Below are positions 17,371 to 28,884 of a DNA stretch of 64,000 bases, piece after piece. The notes below the pieces were generated by a model. The model was not told where the DNA came from, did not search any database, and was given only the letters and a program-made list of their open reading frames with translations. Position 1 is the first letter of the stretch. Every line of letters begins with the position of its first letter. The stretch is from Terriglobales bacterium (lineage in GTDB: Bacteria > Acidobacteriota > Terriglobia > Terriglobales > Acidobacteriaceae): the NCBI GenBank assembly GCA_035457425.1, contig DATIBR010000052.1, positions 1 through 64,000 of the forward strand. The letters run 5' to 3'. The position numbers were made by a program, and so were the translations under genes.

Positions 17371-18414
17371 GTGGCCAGCCAGAAACAGACCGTCGAGATC
17401 CAGGGCAAGCACCTCTCGTTGTCGAACCTCGACAAGGTGCTGTATCCCGCGGTCGGCTTCACCAAGGGCCAGGTGATCGACTACTACGCGCGCATTGCGC
17501 CTGTCGCGCTGCCGCACCTCAAGGACCGCCCGCTCACGCTCAAGCGCTACCCCGAAGGCGTCGACGGCTTCCACTTCTACGAAAAGAACGCGCCCAAGCA
17601 CCGGCCCGAGTGGGTGCAGACCGCGAAGATCTGGAGCCCGGGGAACAACCGCTGGATCCACTACGTGCTCGCGCAGGACCTGGCAACGCTGGTCTGGACA
17701 TCGAACCTCGCCGACCTCGAGCTCCACACCTCGCTCTCGAAGTTCCCGGAGATGCAGCGCCCCACCTGCATCGCCTTCGACCTCGACCCCGGCCCGCCCG
17801 CGAACATCGTCCAATGCTGCGAGGTCGCGCTCTGGGTGCGCGGCATCTTCGAGCGCTTCGGCATGAAGGCGTTCCCGAAGACTTCGGGCTCGAAGGGGAT
17901 GCAGGTGTACATCCCGCTGAACACGGCGGTCACGTACGCCGAGACCAAGCCGTTCGCGCACGCCATGGCGCGGCTGATGGAGGCGGTGCATCCCGACAAG
18001 GTCGTCAGCGACATGAAGAAGTCGCTGCGCACGAACAAGGTCCTGGTGGACTGGAGCCAGAACGACGACTACAAGACCACCGTCAACGTCTACTCGCTGC
18101 GCGCGAAGGAGCGGCCCACCGTCTCGACCCCCATCACCTGGGACGAGGTCGAGAAGTGTCTGAAGAAGAAAGATGCGGAGCTGCTGGTCTTCACCTCCGA
18201 CGACGTGCTGAAGCGCGTCGAGAAGCTCGGCGACCTGTTCGAGCCGGTGCTCAAGCTGAAGCAGAAGCTGCCCTCGCTGGAGAGGCTGGAAAAACTGCGG
18301 CAGGAGCTGGTGGGCGAAGAGCCCAACCTCGCCCGCAGCCGCAAGCCGCCCGCCCCGACCGCCGCCAACAAGGCGCGCGCGGCGATGATGTCCAGGAAGC
18401 GCAAAGCCAAGTAG
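17371..18414 (+). CDS. ligD: Stand-alone LigD-type polymerase/primase domain (NHEJ)
   Basis: A 347-residue archaeo-eukaryotic-primase-type polymerase domain. Metal motif FDLDPG (D137, D139), the third carboxylate in VLVDWSQND (D227), and the TSGSKG nucleotide-binding loop are present. The loop ends MQV (Q178) where most LigD polymerase domains have a histidine (GLHV). GTG start at 17371 lies six bases after AGGAG. There is no ligase or phosphoesterase domain in the protein and no Ku or ligase gene in the window, so it acts separately. Expected role: fill-in or ribonucleotide addition at DNA ends. The C-terminus is a basic tail. Confidence 0.9.
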   Translation: MASQKQTVEIQGKHLSLSNLDKVLYPAVGFTKGQVIDYYARIAPVALPHLKDRPLTLKRYPEGVDGFHFYEKNAPKHRPEWVQTAKIWSPGNNRWIHYVLAQDLATLVWTSNLADLELHTSLSKFPEMQRPTCIAFDLDPGPPANIVQCCEVALWVRGIFERFGMKAFPKTSGSKGMQVYIPLNTAVTYAETKPFAHAMARLMEAVHPDKVVSDMKKSLRTNKVLVDWSQNDDYKTTVNVYSLRAKERPTVSTPITWDEVEKCLKKKDAELLVFTSDDVLKRVEKLGDLFEPVLKLKQKLPSLERLEKLRQELVGEEPNLARSRKPPAPTAANKARAAMMSRKRKAK

Positions 18415-18437
18415 ACGCCCCGCCACCCCGGACGAGC

Positions 18438-18518
18438 AGCTTCAACGCCGAGGCGCAGAGCTCGCCGAGGCTTTATCTTCTTTCTTCTCAGCGCTCTCTG
18501 CGTCTCTGCGTTGAAGCT
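18438..18518. repeat. Intergenic palindrome (CTCTGCG units)
   Basis: Left arm 18438-18460 (AGCTTCAACGCCGAGGCGCAG) and right arm 18496-18518 (CTCTGCGTCTCTGCGTTGAAG) are inverted copies around a pyrimidine-rich loop. It begins about 20 bases after the ligD stop and may end that transcript. Confidence 0.7.
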
Positions 18519-18559
18519 TTTCGCTTGTCGCGGCAGAACGCGTGGGTTTAACTGGAACG

Positions 18560-19258
18560 ATGATCTACGCGGGCACATCGGGCTGGGCGTATCCGTCGTG
18601 GAAGCCGGCGTTCTATCCGCCCAAGACGCCCTCGAAGAAGTTCCTCGAGTACTACGCCACGCGGCTGAACACCGTCGAGGTGAACTACACCTTCCGGCGC
18701 TACCTGACCGAAAAGCTGGCGACCTCGTGGCTGGCGGCCACGCCCGCGCACTTCCGCTTCACCTTTAAAGCGCCGCAGGAGATCACGCACGTCAAGCGCC
18801 TGCGCGACGCGGAGGAGAAGACGCGTGCCTTCCTCGGCTCGCTGCAGCTGTTCTGCGAGGCAGGGAAGTTCGGCGTCGTGCTTTTCCAGCTGCCGCCGTT
18901 CTTGAAAGCCGACCCCGAGCTGCTGGGCGGGTTCCTGCCGCTGCTGCCCAAGGCGACCATGCGCTTCGCGTTCGAGTTCCGCCACGCCTCGTGGTTCCAG
19001 GAGCGCATCTACGGGATGCTGCGCGAGGCCAACGTCGCGCTCTGCATCGCCGAGAGCGAGAAGCTCGAGGTGCCGGAGGTCGCGACCGCAGACTACGTCT
19101 ACTACCGAATGCGCAAGGGCGAGTACACCTCGGCGGAGCGCGAGAAGATCCGCAAACGCGTCAGCGCGCATCCCGGCGACGTCTACGTCTATTACAAGCA
19201 CGAGGACGACCCGGCCGGCACGATGTACGCGGAAGAACTTTTGAAGTCAGATTGCTGA
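18560..19258 (+). CDS. DUF72 family protein
   Basis: A 232-residue TIM-barrel-like DUF72 (YecE) protein starting MIYAGTSGWAYPSWKP, with NTVEVNYTFRRY, FTFKAPQEITH, LFQLPPFL, FEFRHASWF and VYYRMRKG, all diagnostic. Biochemical function of the family is unknown, though it is often beside DNA repair genes, as here (ligD). A GTG six codons upstream is an alternative start. The last codons (KSDC-stop) lie inside an intergenic palindrome, so the native C-terminus may have been rewritten by that repeat. Confidence 0.9.
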   Translation: MIYAGTSGWAYPSWKPAFYPPKTPSKKFLEYYATRLNTVEVNYTFRRYLTEKLATSWLAATPAHFRFTFKAPQEITHVKRLRDAEEKTRAFLGSLQLFCEAGKFGVVLFQLPPFLKADPELLGGFLPLLPKATMRFAFEFRHASWFQERIYGMLREANVALCIAESEKLEVPEVATADYVYYRMRKGEYTSAEREKIRKRVSAHPGDVYVYYKHEDDPAGTMYAEELLKSDC

Positions 19259-19316
19259 TTGCAGATTTGCAGAATAGACCGGCCCATTCTGCGATCTAAA
19301 ATCTGCAATCTGCGAT
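19246..19316. repeat. Palindrome of ATTGCAGATT-type units overlapping a gene end
   Basis: The left arm (19249-19275, AGATTGCTGATTGCAGATTTG) and right arm (19287-19316, ATTCTGCGATCTAAAATCTGCAATC type) are inverted. The DUF72 stop codon lies within the left arm. Same architecture as the other intergenic arrays, with its own unit. Confidence 0.65.
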
Positions 19317-19377
19317 CGCTGGCGTCCGCACCATCCTCGCTATTCCTCAGTGTCCGATAACGTTCTACAGTCTTCCC

Positions 19378-20304
19378 ATGGCGGACAACGGCCAGACCCT
19401 CGCCTCCTTCCTCGACTACCTGAAGGTCGAGAAGGGACTCGCGCCGCTCAGCGTGGCAGCCTATCGCCGCGACGCGACGCAGTTCGCCGACTTCCTGGCG
19501 AAGCGGCGTCGCACGCTGCTCAACGCGAAGCGCGACGACGTGCGCGCCTTCCTCGACCAGCTCTTCTCGCACCAGGTGGACGGGCGCTCCATCGCGCGCA
19601 AGCTTTCGGCGCTGCGCCACCTCTACAAGTACCTGCTGCTCGACCGCATGATCGAGCACGACCCCACCCTCAACCTCGACTCGCCCAAGCAGTGGAAGGT
19701 GCTGCCGAAGTCGCTGGCGCGCGACGAGGTCACGCGCATGCTCGAGCACCCCGCCCCGCGTGCTGAAAGCAAGCTCGCTCCCGCGCTCGCGCTGCGCGAC
19801 CACGCCATGCTCGAAGTCTTCTACGCCGGCGCGCTGCGCGTCTCGGAGGTCACCACCGTCAAGCTCGAGGACGTGAAGCTCGACCTCGGCTACCTGCTCG
19901 TCCGCGGCAAGGGGGACAAGGAGCGCATCGTACCGCTGGGGAAGGCGGCGCTGGATACCGTCGCCGAATACTTGAAAGAAGGCCGCCCGAAGTTGGCGGG
20001 AGAAGCGCGGTCGCCGTACCTGTTCGTCGCGCGCAGTGGGCGGCCGCTGACGCGCCAGATGGTGTGGAAGCTGGTGCGCGCGGCGGGCAGCGCTGCCGGC
20101 CGCAAGACTTCGCCGCACATGCTGCGGCACTCCGCCGCGACGCACATGGTGGAAGGCGGCGCCGACCTGCGCACTGTGCAGACCATCCTCGGCCACGCCG
20201 ACATCTCGACCACGCAGATCTACACGCACGTCGCGCTCGACCGCCTGAAGTCGGTCTACACCGCGCATCATCCCCGCGCGCGCAGGCACAAGGTCACGGA
20301 ATGA
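19378..20304 (+). CDS. xerD: XerD-like tyrosine recombinase
   Basis: A 308-residue site-specific recombinase. The N-terminal SAM-like core-binding domain ([29 protein letters not shown] begins it) precedes the catalytic domain with the full set: Arg in GALRVSEV, Lys in [31 protein letters not shown] (nucleophile Tyr). ATG start. Its stop overlaps the start of the next recombinase gene by ATGA, implying translational coupling. Expected role: chromosome dimer resolution, although a tandem pair could also belong to an integrating element. Confidence 0.88.
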   Translation: MADNGQTLASFLDYLKVEKGLAPLSVAAYRRDATQFADFLAKRRRTLLNAKRDDVRAFLDQLFSHQVDGRSIARKLSALRHLYKYLLLDRMIEHDPTLNLDSPKQWKVLPKSLARDEVTRMLEHPAPRAESKLAPALALRDHAMLEVFYAGALRVSEVTTVKLEDVKLDLGYLLVRGKGDKERIVPLGKAALDTVAEYLKEGRPKLAGEARSPYLFVARSGRPLTRQMVWKLVRAAGSAAGRKTSPHMLRHSAATHMVEGGADLRTVQTILGHADISTTQIYTHVALDRLKSVYTAHHPRARRHKVTE

Positions 20305-21191
20305 AGAAGCTCGAGAAGCACATCGCGTCGTTCCTCCGCACGCTGCGCGCCGAGCGCAACGCCTCGCCGCACACGCTGCGCGCCTACGCGAAGGACCTGG
20401 CCCGTTTCGCGGCGTTCGCCGGCGAGGTGGACCCGGCCAAGGTGGACCACGTCGCCATCCGCCGCTTCCTTTCCCACCTCTACGACCAGAACCTGTCGAA
20501 GACCTCGGTCGCCCGCACCCTGGCCGCGCTGCGCTCGTTCTACCGCTGGCTGGCGCGCGAGGGCGAGGTGGAGCAGAACCCGGCGGCACTGGTCTCGACG
20601 CCGCGCCTGCCGAAGAAGCTGCCGCGCGTCCCGACCATCGAGGAGATGAACGCAGTGCTCGACGCGCCCATGCCCGAGCGCGCGAGCTTCCCGGAACGCG
20701 ACCGCCTCATCTTCGAGCTGCTCTACGGCTGCGGCATCCGCAATTCGGAGCTGGTCGGCATCCGGCTCGACGACATCCGCTGGTCGAACGAAGCCATCCT
20801 CATCCGCGGCAAAGGGAAGAAGGAGCGCTTCGTGCCGTTCGGCGAGAGCGCGCGCGAGGCGCTCGCGGCGTACCTGCCGAAGCGCCAGGAAGCGCTCGCG
20901 AACAAGACGACCCGCGCCCTGCTGGTGAACCGGCGCGGCGGGCCGCTCACCACGCGCTCCGTCGGGCGCATCGTGAAGGCCATCGCGGTGGCGAAGGGCC
21001 TGCCCCCGGACGTGCATCCGCACACCCTGCGCCACGCCTTCGGCACGCACATGCTGGAAGAGGGCGCCGACTTGCGGGCCATCCAGGAGCTGCTCGGCCA
21101 CGAGCGGCTCTCGACCACGCAGCGCTACACCCAGCTCTCCATGAAGCACGTGCTCGCGGTGTACGACAAGTCGCACCCGCGCGCGAAATAA
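20301..21191 (+). CDS. xerC: XerC-like tyrosine recombinase
   Basis: A 296-residue recombinase with core-binding domain ([22 protein letters not shown]) and complete catalytic set: Arg in GCGIRNSEL, Lys in [30 protein letters not shown]. Start ATG overlaps the previous stop. Its motifs ([23 protein letters not shown]) are closer to XerC than XerD. The two proteins are only moderately similar, so this is not a recent duplication. XerC/XerD classically form a heterotetramer at dif; no dif-like site was recognised in the window. Confidence 0.88.
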   Translation: MKKLEKHIASFLRTLRAERNASPHTLRAYAKDLARFAAFAGEVDPAKVDHVAIRRFLSHLYDQNLSKTSVARTLAALRSFYRWLAREGEVEQNPAALVSTPRLPKKLPRVPTIEEMNAVLDAPMPERASFPERDRLIFELLYGCGIRNSELVGIRLDDIRWSNEAILIRGKGKKERFVPFGESAREALAAYLPKRQEALANKTTRALLVNRRGGPLTTRSVGRIVKAIAVAKGLPPDVHPHTLRHAFGTHMLEEGADLRAIQELLGHERLSTTQRYTQLSMKHVLAVYDKSHPRAK

Positions 21192-21192
21192 G

Positions 21193-21603
21193 CTACTCGC
21201 ACGCCACGCCGGTGCCCACGCGGAAGACGTGCCCGTCGGGGTGGCGCACGTGCATCTCGCGGACGTTCCACGGCATGGTGGTGGGCGGGAAGGTGATCTC
21301 GAGTCCCTGCGCCAGGCAGTGCTGGTGCACCGCGTCCACGTCGTCGACGAACACCGACATCCACACGCCTTTGTCCGCGGCTTCATCGCCCTCGGGACCG
21401 AAGGTGGCTTTGTTGGCGCCGCGCCCGCGACCGCCCTGGTAGCCCCGGCAGAGGAAGATCTCGCACTTATCCGCACCGACCGCGCCGAAGTTCGGCGGCG
21501 CTCCCCAGTTCCAGAGTTTCTTCCAGCCCCACTTCTCGAACCAGGCGAAGGTGGCGGCGATGTCGGAGACGTTGAGGATCGGGACGAGGCTCTCTACTTT
21601 CAT
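21193..21603 (-). CDS. VOC-family (glyoxalase/bleomycin-resistance-like) protein
   Basis: A 136-residue vicinal-oxygen-chelate fold protein: VPILNVSDIAATFAWFEK at the start and the second beta-alpha-beta module with VFVDDVDAVHQHC, EMHVRHPDGHVFRVG. Metal-ligand positions are partly recognisable (His in MHVRHPDG) but the specific reaction is not. It is tail-to-tail with the xerC-like gene with a single base between the stop codons. Cytosolic. Confidence 0.82.
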   Translation of the reverse strand: MKVESLVPILNVSDIAATFAWFEKWGWKKLWNWGAPPNFGAVGADKCEIFLCRGYQGGRGRGANKATFGPEGDEAADKGVWMSVFVDDVDAVHQHCLAQGLEITFPPTTMPWNVREMHVRHPDGHVFRVGTGVACE

Positions 21604-21624
21604 GGCGGCGGATGATAGCAGAGA

Positions 21625-21717
21625 AGCGATAAGCAGTAAGCGATAAGCAATAAGCCAAACCGCCCAAACCCGGCTGTTCTTGGATCTTGCTTATCGCTTA
21701 TCGCTTATCGCTAATTG
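21625..21717. repeat. Inverted array of GCGATAA units
   Basis: The left arm (21625-21655) is AAGCGATAAGCAGTAAGCGATAAGC-like. The right arm (21686-21717) is TTGCTTATCGCTTATCGCTTATCG-like, its inverse. The right arm supplies the stop codon and final residues of the acyltransferase fusion gene on the minus strand. Confidence 0.8.
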
Positions 21718-24420
21718 CTCGTGCATCGGCACCCACATGTCCATCACGCGGCGCTTCAGTTCCGCGGTGAGCTGCGCGTAGGTCAGCTCCGGGCTCGGAC
21801 CGGGTGAGGGCGGCGGCACCACGGGGTCGCCGACGGCGATGCGCATGCGCGTGAAGCGCTGGAACCAGTTCTTGCCGCGCGGCCACGCTTCGAAGAAGCC
21901 GTCCATCGCGACGGGATAGATCGGCACCTGCAGGTGCGTGGCCAGGATGGCCGCGCCCTTCTTGAACGTCTTGGGCTCGCCCGTGATGGAGCGCTCGCCT
22001 TCGGGGTAGAGCACGAGCACGCGCCCGTGGCGCAGCCCGTAAGCGCCGGCGCGCATCGCGGGCACCAGGTTCGCGTCCGGGTCCACGGGGATGAGCTTGA
22101 TGGTGCGCGCCAGCCACCGCCCGAAGCCCGAACCGAAGATCTCGCTCGTCCCCACGTAGAAGAGCTGGCGGTAAAGCTTCCACGGCAGCAGCGCGACGAG
22201 CACGGGCGCGTCCACGAAACTCTGGTGGTTGGGCGAGATGATGTACGGGCCCTCGTCCGGCAGCTTCTCGAGCCCGGTGACGCGCAGTTCGAAGAAGTCG
22301 CGCGTGAACAACCCCACGAAGCGCCCGAAGACGAACCAGAAGAGCGTGGAGAGCAGTCGCGGGCGCGTGATGGCGTGGACGTCGGGGTCGTCGGACTCCA
22401 CGCTCAGCACGTTGTCCCAGCCGGTTTCTTCGCGGCGCGCGCCCTGGCCGGCGCTTGCCAGCACGGCCTCCACCAGCTCGCGCACGGTGTAGACCTCGGA
22501 GACGAGCGACTCCGGCACGTGCGCGTTGCAATGCTTTTCGAGCGCGACCAGCAGCTCCACGCGCTCCATCGAATCCAGGCCGAGGTCGAGCTCCAGGTTC
22601 GCCGCCGGCGCCACCTGCTCGCCATGCTCGCGCGCGGCCTCGCGGATCAGCGCCAGCGCCTCCGCCACCTGCGGCTGGAGCATCCAGCTCTCGTCCTCCG
22701 CGGTGACCTCGACTGGCCCGCGCTCCTCCTGCTTCGCGCCCTCGCCGGCCTCCACGCGCCGCAGGATCTCGAAGCGCTTGAGCTTGCGCGTGGTGGTGCG
22801 CGGCAGCTCCTCTTTCCATATCTCGTAGCTCAGGATGCGCTTGGCGGGCGTGAGCTTGGTGGACAGCGTCTCGATGTCGAAGCGGATGACCTCGTTGATG
22901 TTGACGATGCGCTTCTCTTTGAGCATCTCGAAGTCGGGCACGACCACGCCGTGCAGCCGCTCTTCCAGCCGCTGCCCGGGCTTCGACTCCAGGCCCACCA
23001 CGCAGATCTCCTTGATCCACGGCGATTGCAGGTAGTGCTGCTCGATCTCTTCCGGATAGATGTTCTTGCCGTTGGCGGTGACGATCACCTCTTTCGCGCG
23101 GCCAGTGATGAAGAGGTTGCCGCCATCGTCGAAGTACCCGAGGTCGCCGGTCAGGAACCAGCCGTCGCGGAAGGCCTGCGCGTTGGCGTCCGGCCGGTTG
23201 TAGTAGCCCTGCATCACGGTGCGCCCGCGCAGCGCGACCTCGGCCGACGCCTTGCCGTCGCCGTTCAACGCCGCCGGCTCTCCGACCAGTCTCGCCTCTA
23301 CGCCTTTGAGCGGCCTCCCCACTGATCCGAGCACGTTGTCGTCCGGCGGCGTGGCGAAGGCGCCGCCGGTGACCTCGGTCAGCCCATAGGCTTGCAGGAT
23401 GTCGAAGCCGAGCGCATACAGGTCCTTGGCGACGTCGAGGTCGAAGCGCGAGCCGCCGGTGACGAGGAACCGCATGCTGGTCCCGAGCGCCTCGTGCGCG
23501 CCCCGGAACAGCAGCCTGCCGGGATTGATGCCGACTTTGCGCAGCGCGGTCGAGACCCCGAGCAGCGCGCGGAAGGCCTGCCGCGCGATCGGACCGCGCG
23601 CCGCCACTTCCTTCAGGATGCGCTCGTGGATGAGATAGAAGAACTGCGGGACGCAGCAGAACAGCGTGATGTCGCGCTCGCGCAGGCCGCGCAACAGTTC
23701 GTTGGTGTTGAGCGTCTCCAGGTAAACGACGCGCGCGCCGCCCGCGAACGGCAGCAGCAGGTTCGCCATCTGGGCGAGCGAGTGGAACAGCGGCAGCACG
23801 CCGAGGATCGAGTCGGTGGGCTGGATGTGCACGAAGCTGAAGACGGCCTCGACCTCGGCCATCATGTTGTCGTGCGTGAGCACCACGCCCTTCGGGTCGC
23901 TGGTCGTCCCGGAGGTATAGAGGATGACGCAGGCGTCGTCGAGGGACTTCGGGGCGAACGGGCGGAAGTCGCCGGGCCCGGCCGCGAAGATGCGCTCCAC
24001 GCTCTCCACGCCGGGCGCCGCGCCCTCCAGCAGCACGAAGCGCAGGTTCATGCCCTCGGTGGCTTCGCGTGCCGTCTCGAGGTAGCGCTCGTCGACGAAC
24101 AGCAGCGTAGCGCCGCTGTCCCGCAGCAGGGTGGCGATCTGCGCGGGCTTGAAGGCGGTGTCGAGCGGCACGGCGACGTTGCCGGCGGCGATGGTTCCCA
24201 GGTACGCCGCCACCCAGCGCGCGCCGTTGTTGCCGAGGAAGGCGCAGCGCGCCCCGCGCGCGACGCCCTGCTGGTGCAGCCAGCGGCCCACCGATTCCGC
24301 CCGCAGGCGCAGCTCGGCGTAGGTATGGCGCTCGACGGTGCGCTCGCGCTGCACCTCGATCGCCACGTTCTGTGGCCATTTTTCCGCGGATTCAGAGAAG
24401 CAGCTGTAGAAACCCGTCAT
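21691..24420 (-). CDS. AMP-dependent acyl-activating enzyme / acyl carrier / PlsC acyltransferase fusion
   Basis: A 909-residue three-module protein. Residues ~10-560: acyl-CoA/acyl-ACP synthetase with P-loop YTSGTTSDPKG (168-178), AYGLTE and GWFLTGDLG. Residues ~590-665: phosphopantetheine carrier domain with attachment Ser617 in LGLDSMERVE. Residues ~705-895: lysophospholipid acyltransferase with H732-x4-D737 (NHQSFVDAP) and YPEGERS. The layout resembles the E. coli Aas acyltransferase/synthetase idea, but with the order reversed and a carrier domain between. Predicted role: activate a fatty acid, load it on the built-in carrier and transfer it to a lysophospholipid at the membrane. The last ~8 residues (AISDKR) are encoded by an intergenic repeat arm. 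Confidence 0.9.
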   Translation of the reverse strand: MTGFYSCFSESAEKWPQNVAIEVQRERTVERHTYAELRLRAESVGRWLHQQGVARGARCAFLGNNGARWVAAYLGTIAAGNVAVPLDTAFKPAQIATLLRDSGATLLFVDERYLETAREATEGMNLRFVLLEGAAPGVESVERIFAAGPGDFRPFAPKSLDDACVILYTSGTTSDPKGVVLTHDNMMAEVEAVFSFVHIQPTDSILGVLPLFHSLAQMANLLLPFAGGARVVYLETLNTNELLRGLRERDITLFCCVPQFFYLIHERILKEVAARGPIARQAFRALLGVSTALRKVGINPGRLLFRGAHEALGTSMRFLVTGGSRFDLDVAKDLYALGFDILQAYGLTEVTGGAFATPPDDNVLGSVGRPLKGVEARLVGEPAALNGDGKASAEVALRGRTVMQGYYNRPDANAQAFRDGWFLTGDLGYFDDGGNLFITGRAKEVIVTANGKNIYPEEIEQHYLQSPWIKEICVVGLESKPGQRLEERLHGVVVPDFEMLKEKRIVNINEVIRFDIETLSTKLTPAKRILSYEIWKEELPRTTTRKLKRFEILRRVEAGEGAKQEERGPVEVTAEDESWMLQPQVAEALALIREAAREHGEQVAPAANLELDLGLDSMERVELLVALEKHCNAHVPESLVSEVYTVRELVEAVLASAGQGARREETGWDNVLSVESDDPDVHAITRPRLLSTLFWFVFGRFVGLFTRDFFELRVTGLEKLPDEGPYIISPNHQSFVDAPVLVALLPWKLYRQLFYVGTSEIFGSGFGRWLARTIKLIPVDPDANLVPAMRAGAYGLRHGRVLVLYPEGERSITGEPKTFKKGAAILATHLQVPIYPVAMDGFFEAWPRGKNWFQRFTRMRIAVGDPVVPPPSPGPSPELTYAQLTAELKRRVMDMWVPMHEQLAISDKR

Positions 24421-24556
24421 CAGAGCGGGGCTGGGGCTGGGAGACAGGCCTGAATATTAGCTGTAGCCGCTCTCGATTCCAAACCCTCCGATGCCCACCC
24501 TGCTCGGGAGGGTCGCATCCGAGCAAGAGACCGCAATCTTCCAGGAGGAGATCACA

Positions 24557-25105
24557 ATGCAGACCGCGCACGAATTCTTTTTGCATGGACTGAGCGACAT
24601 CATGGATGGTGAGAAGCAGCTGGTCGAGGCCCTGGGCAAGAACGCCGAGTCGGCCTCGAACCCGCAGCTCAAGAAGGCCTTCGAGCAGCACAAGACACAG
24701 ACCGAGAAGCAGGTCGAGCGCCTACAGCAGGTGTTCGAGTCGCTCGGCGAGGAGCCCGAGTCGGACGTCGAGTGCAAGGGCATCAAGGGCCTGGTGGAAG
24801 AGGGCGAGGGATTCAAGAGCGCAGATCCGTCGCCCGACATCGCCGACATCGAGGCCGCCGTCGGCGCCAGCAAGATCGAGCGCTACGAGATCGCCGAGTA
24901 CGAGGCGCTCATCCGGCTCGCCCGCATGATGAAGCACACCGAGGCCACGCGTCTCCTGCAGCGGAACCTGAAGGAAGAGCAGGAGACGCTGCGGAAGATC
25001 GAGGCCCTTGGCAAGAAGCTGAGACCGGACGACATGGGCATGGAAGCGATGGAAGAAGAAGAGAGCCGCGGCGCGCGCAAGAAGGGCGGCAGGCGCGCGG
25101 CATAA
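24557..25105 (+). CDS. DUF892 (YciE/YciF-like) ferritin-like protein
   Basis: A 182-residue helical protein with the DUF892 pattern: FFLHGLSDIMDGEKQLVEAL, EQHKTQTEKQVERLQQVFE, CKGIKGLVEEG, KIERYEIAEYEALIRLA and LLQRNLKEEQETL. E/H-rich helices match a ferritin-like four-helix bundle, but metal binding is unproven here. The start is fixed by AGGAGGAG eight bases before the ATG. YciE/YciF relatives are stress-induced. The C-terminus is a basic RKKGGRRA tail, which could bind nucleic acid (inference). A small hairpin (GCTCGG...CCGAGC, 24502-24524) precedes it. Confidence 0.88.
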   Translation: MQTAHEFFLHGLSDIMDGEKQLVEALGKNAESASNPQLKKAFEQHKTQTEKQVERLQQVFESLGEEPESDVECKGIKGLVEEGEGFKSADPSPDIADIEAAVGASKIERYEIAEYEALIRLARMMKHTEATRLLQRNLKEEQETLRKIEALGKKLRPDDMGMEAMEEEESRGARKKGGRRAA

Positions 25106-25116
25106 AACCCACACCT

Positions 25117-25180
25117 GCCACAGAGGCACAGAGGTTCACAGAATCCCGCTTCTCTGTGCCTCTGTGTCTCTATGGTGGAC
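25117..25180. repeat. Convergent intergenic inverted array (CACAGAGG units)
   Basis: Left arm CCACAGAGGCACAGAGG (25117-25134) and right arm CTCTGTGCCTCTGTGTCTC...GGTGGAC (25152-25180). It lies between two convergent genes and its right end is five bases from the sodC stop codon, a terminator-like position. Confidence 0.78.
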
Positions 25181-25185
25181 TTGGC

Positions 25186-25698
25186 CTACTTCGTGATCAG
25201 CCCGCAGGCGATCCTGTCGCCTGCGTTGCCGGCCGGGTCGGTCTTCAGGTCGTCGGCCTTGGCGTGGATGACCAGCGCGGTGCCGCCGTTGGCGAACACC
25301 GAGTCGGCCTCTTCCTCGTCCAGGCTCACGTTCTTGTTCGTCACCGTGACCTTGGCCTTGCCGTTCTTGCCGACGGTGAAGTTCTGCATGTCGCCGTTGT
25401 GCGGGCCTTCGGGGTTCTGCAGGCCGTGCTTGTTGCCGCTGGGGTTGAAGTGCGGGCCGGCGGACTTGAAGCCGTCGGCGCCCTCGCACTTCGCGTTCTG
25501 GTGGATGTGGAGTGCGTGCTCGCCCGGCGGCAGGCCCTTCAGGTTCAGCTTGATGGTGACGGCGTCCTTGCCCTGCGAGAGCTCGGCGGTGCCGACCGCC
25601 GCCCCCTTCGCGTCCTTGAGCTCGACCGTCTTCTTCATCGACTTGGCGTAGCCCGCGGTGGCCACGAGCAGGATGATTGCGAAAGCGATGCGCTTCAT
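25186..25698 (-). CDS. sodC: Cu/Zn superoxide dismutase, exported
   Basis: A 170-residue precursor with signal peptide ([18 protein letters not shown]). Copper ligands are the two histidines of ALHIHQN, the bridging His in GPHFNP, the zinc His in EGPHNGD, and the last copper His in LVIHAKADD; the C-terminal GDRIACGLI contains the conserved cysteine that pairs with the one in NAKCEGADG. It converts superoxide to peroxide in the periplasm. The start is chosen because GGAGGAACG precedes the ATG at 25698. Monocistronic. Confidence 0.95.
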   Translation of the reverse strand: MKRIAFAIILLVATAGYAKSMKKTVELKDAKGAAVGTAELSQGKDAVTIKLNLKGLPPGEHALHIHQNAKCEGADGFKSAGPHFNPSGNKHGLQNPEGPHNGDMQNFTVGKNGKAKVTVTNKNVSLDEEEADSVFANGGTALVIHAKADDLKTDPAGNAGDRIACGLITK

Positions 25699-25849
25699 GC
25701 GTTCCTCCGTTGACAACCGGGATTATATAAGCGGCGGCGAGCCGCCGGCCCCCCTGGCGGCCGGAGGCCGGCGCTCTGAGTCCTGCGCAAGTCTCCCGCA
25801 TCCAATGTGTTAGCCTGATAAGGCAAGACCCTGCCCAGGAAATCCCGGA

Positions 25850-28774
<2,925 letters not shown>

Positions 28775-28884
28775 AAGCGCTGGCGTTTAGCGGGCCTGCC
28801 GCTTGCCGCTCATCCACGCCGGCGCGCGAAATAGAGCTTTGCAGAGCGATCCTCCGCGGCCTGCCGCCCGCCGCTAGCCCGTTT

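Noticed and set aside
19378-21191. Recombinase pair as evidence of a prophage or integrative element
   Set aside because: No phage, transfer or attachment-site features nearby; neighbouring genes look like ordinary chromosomal genes.
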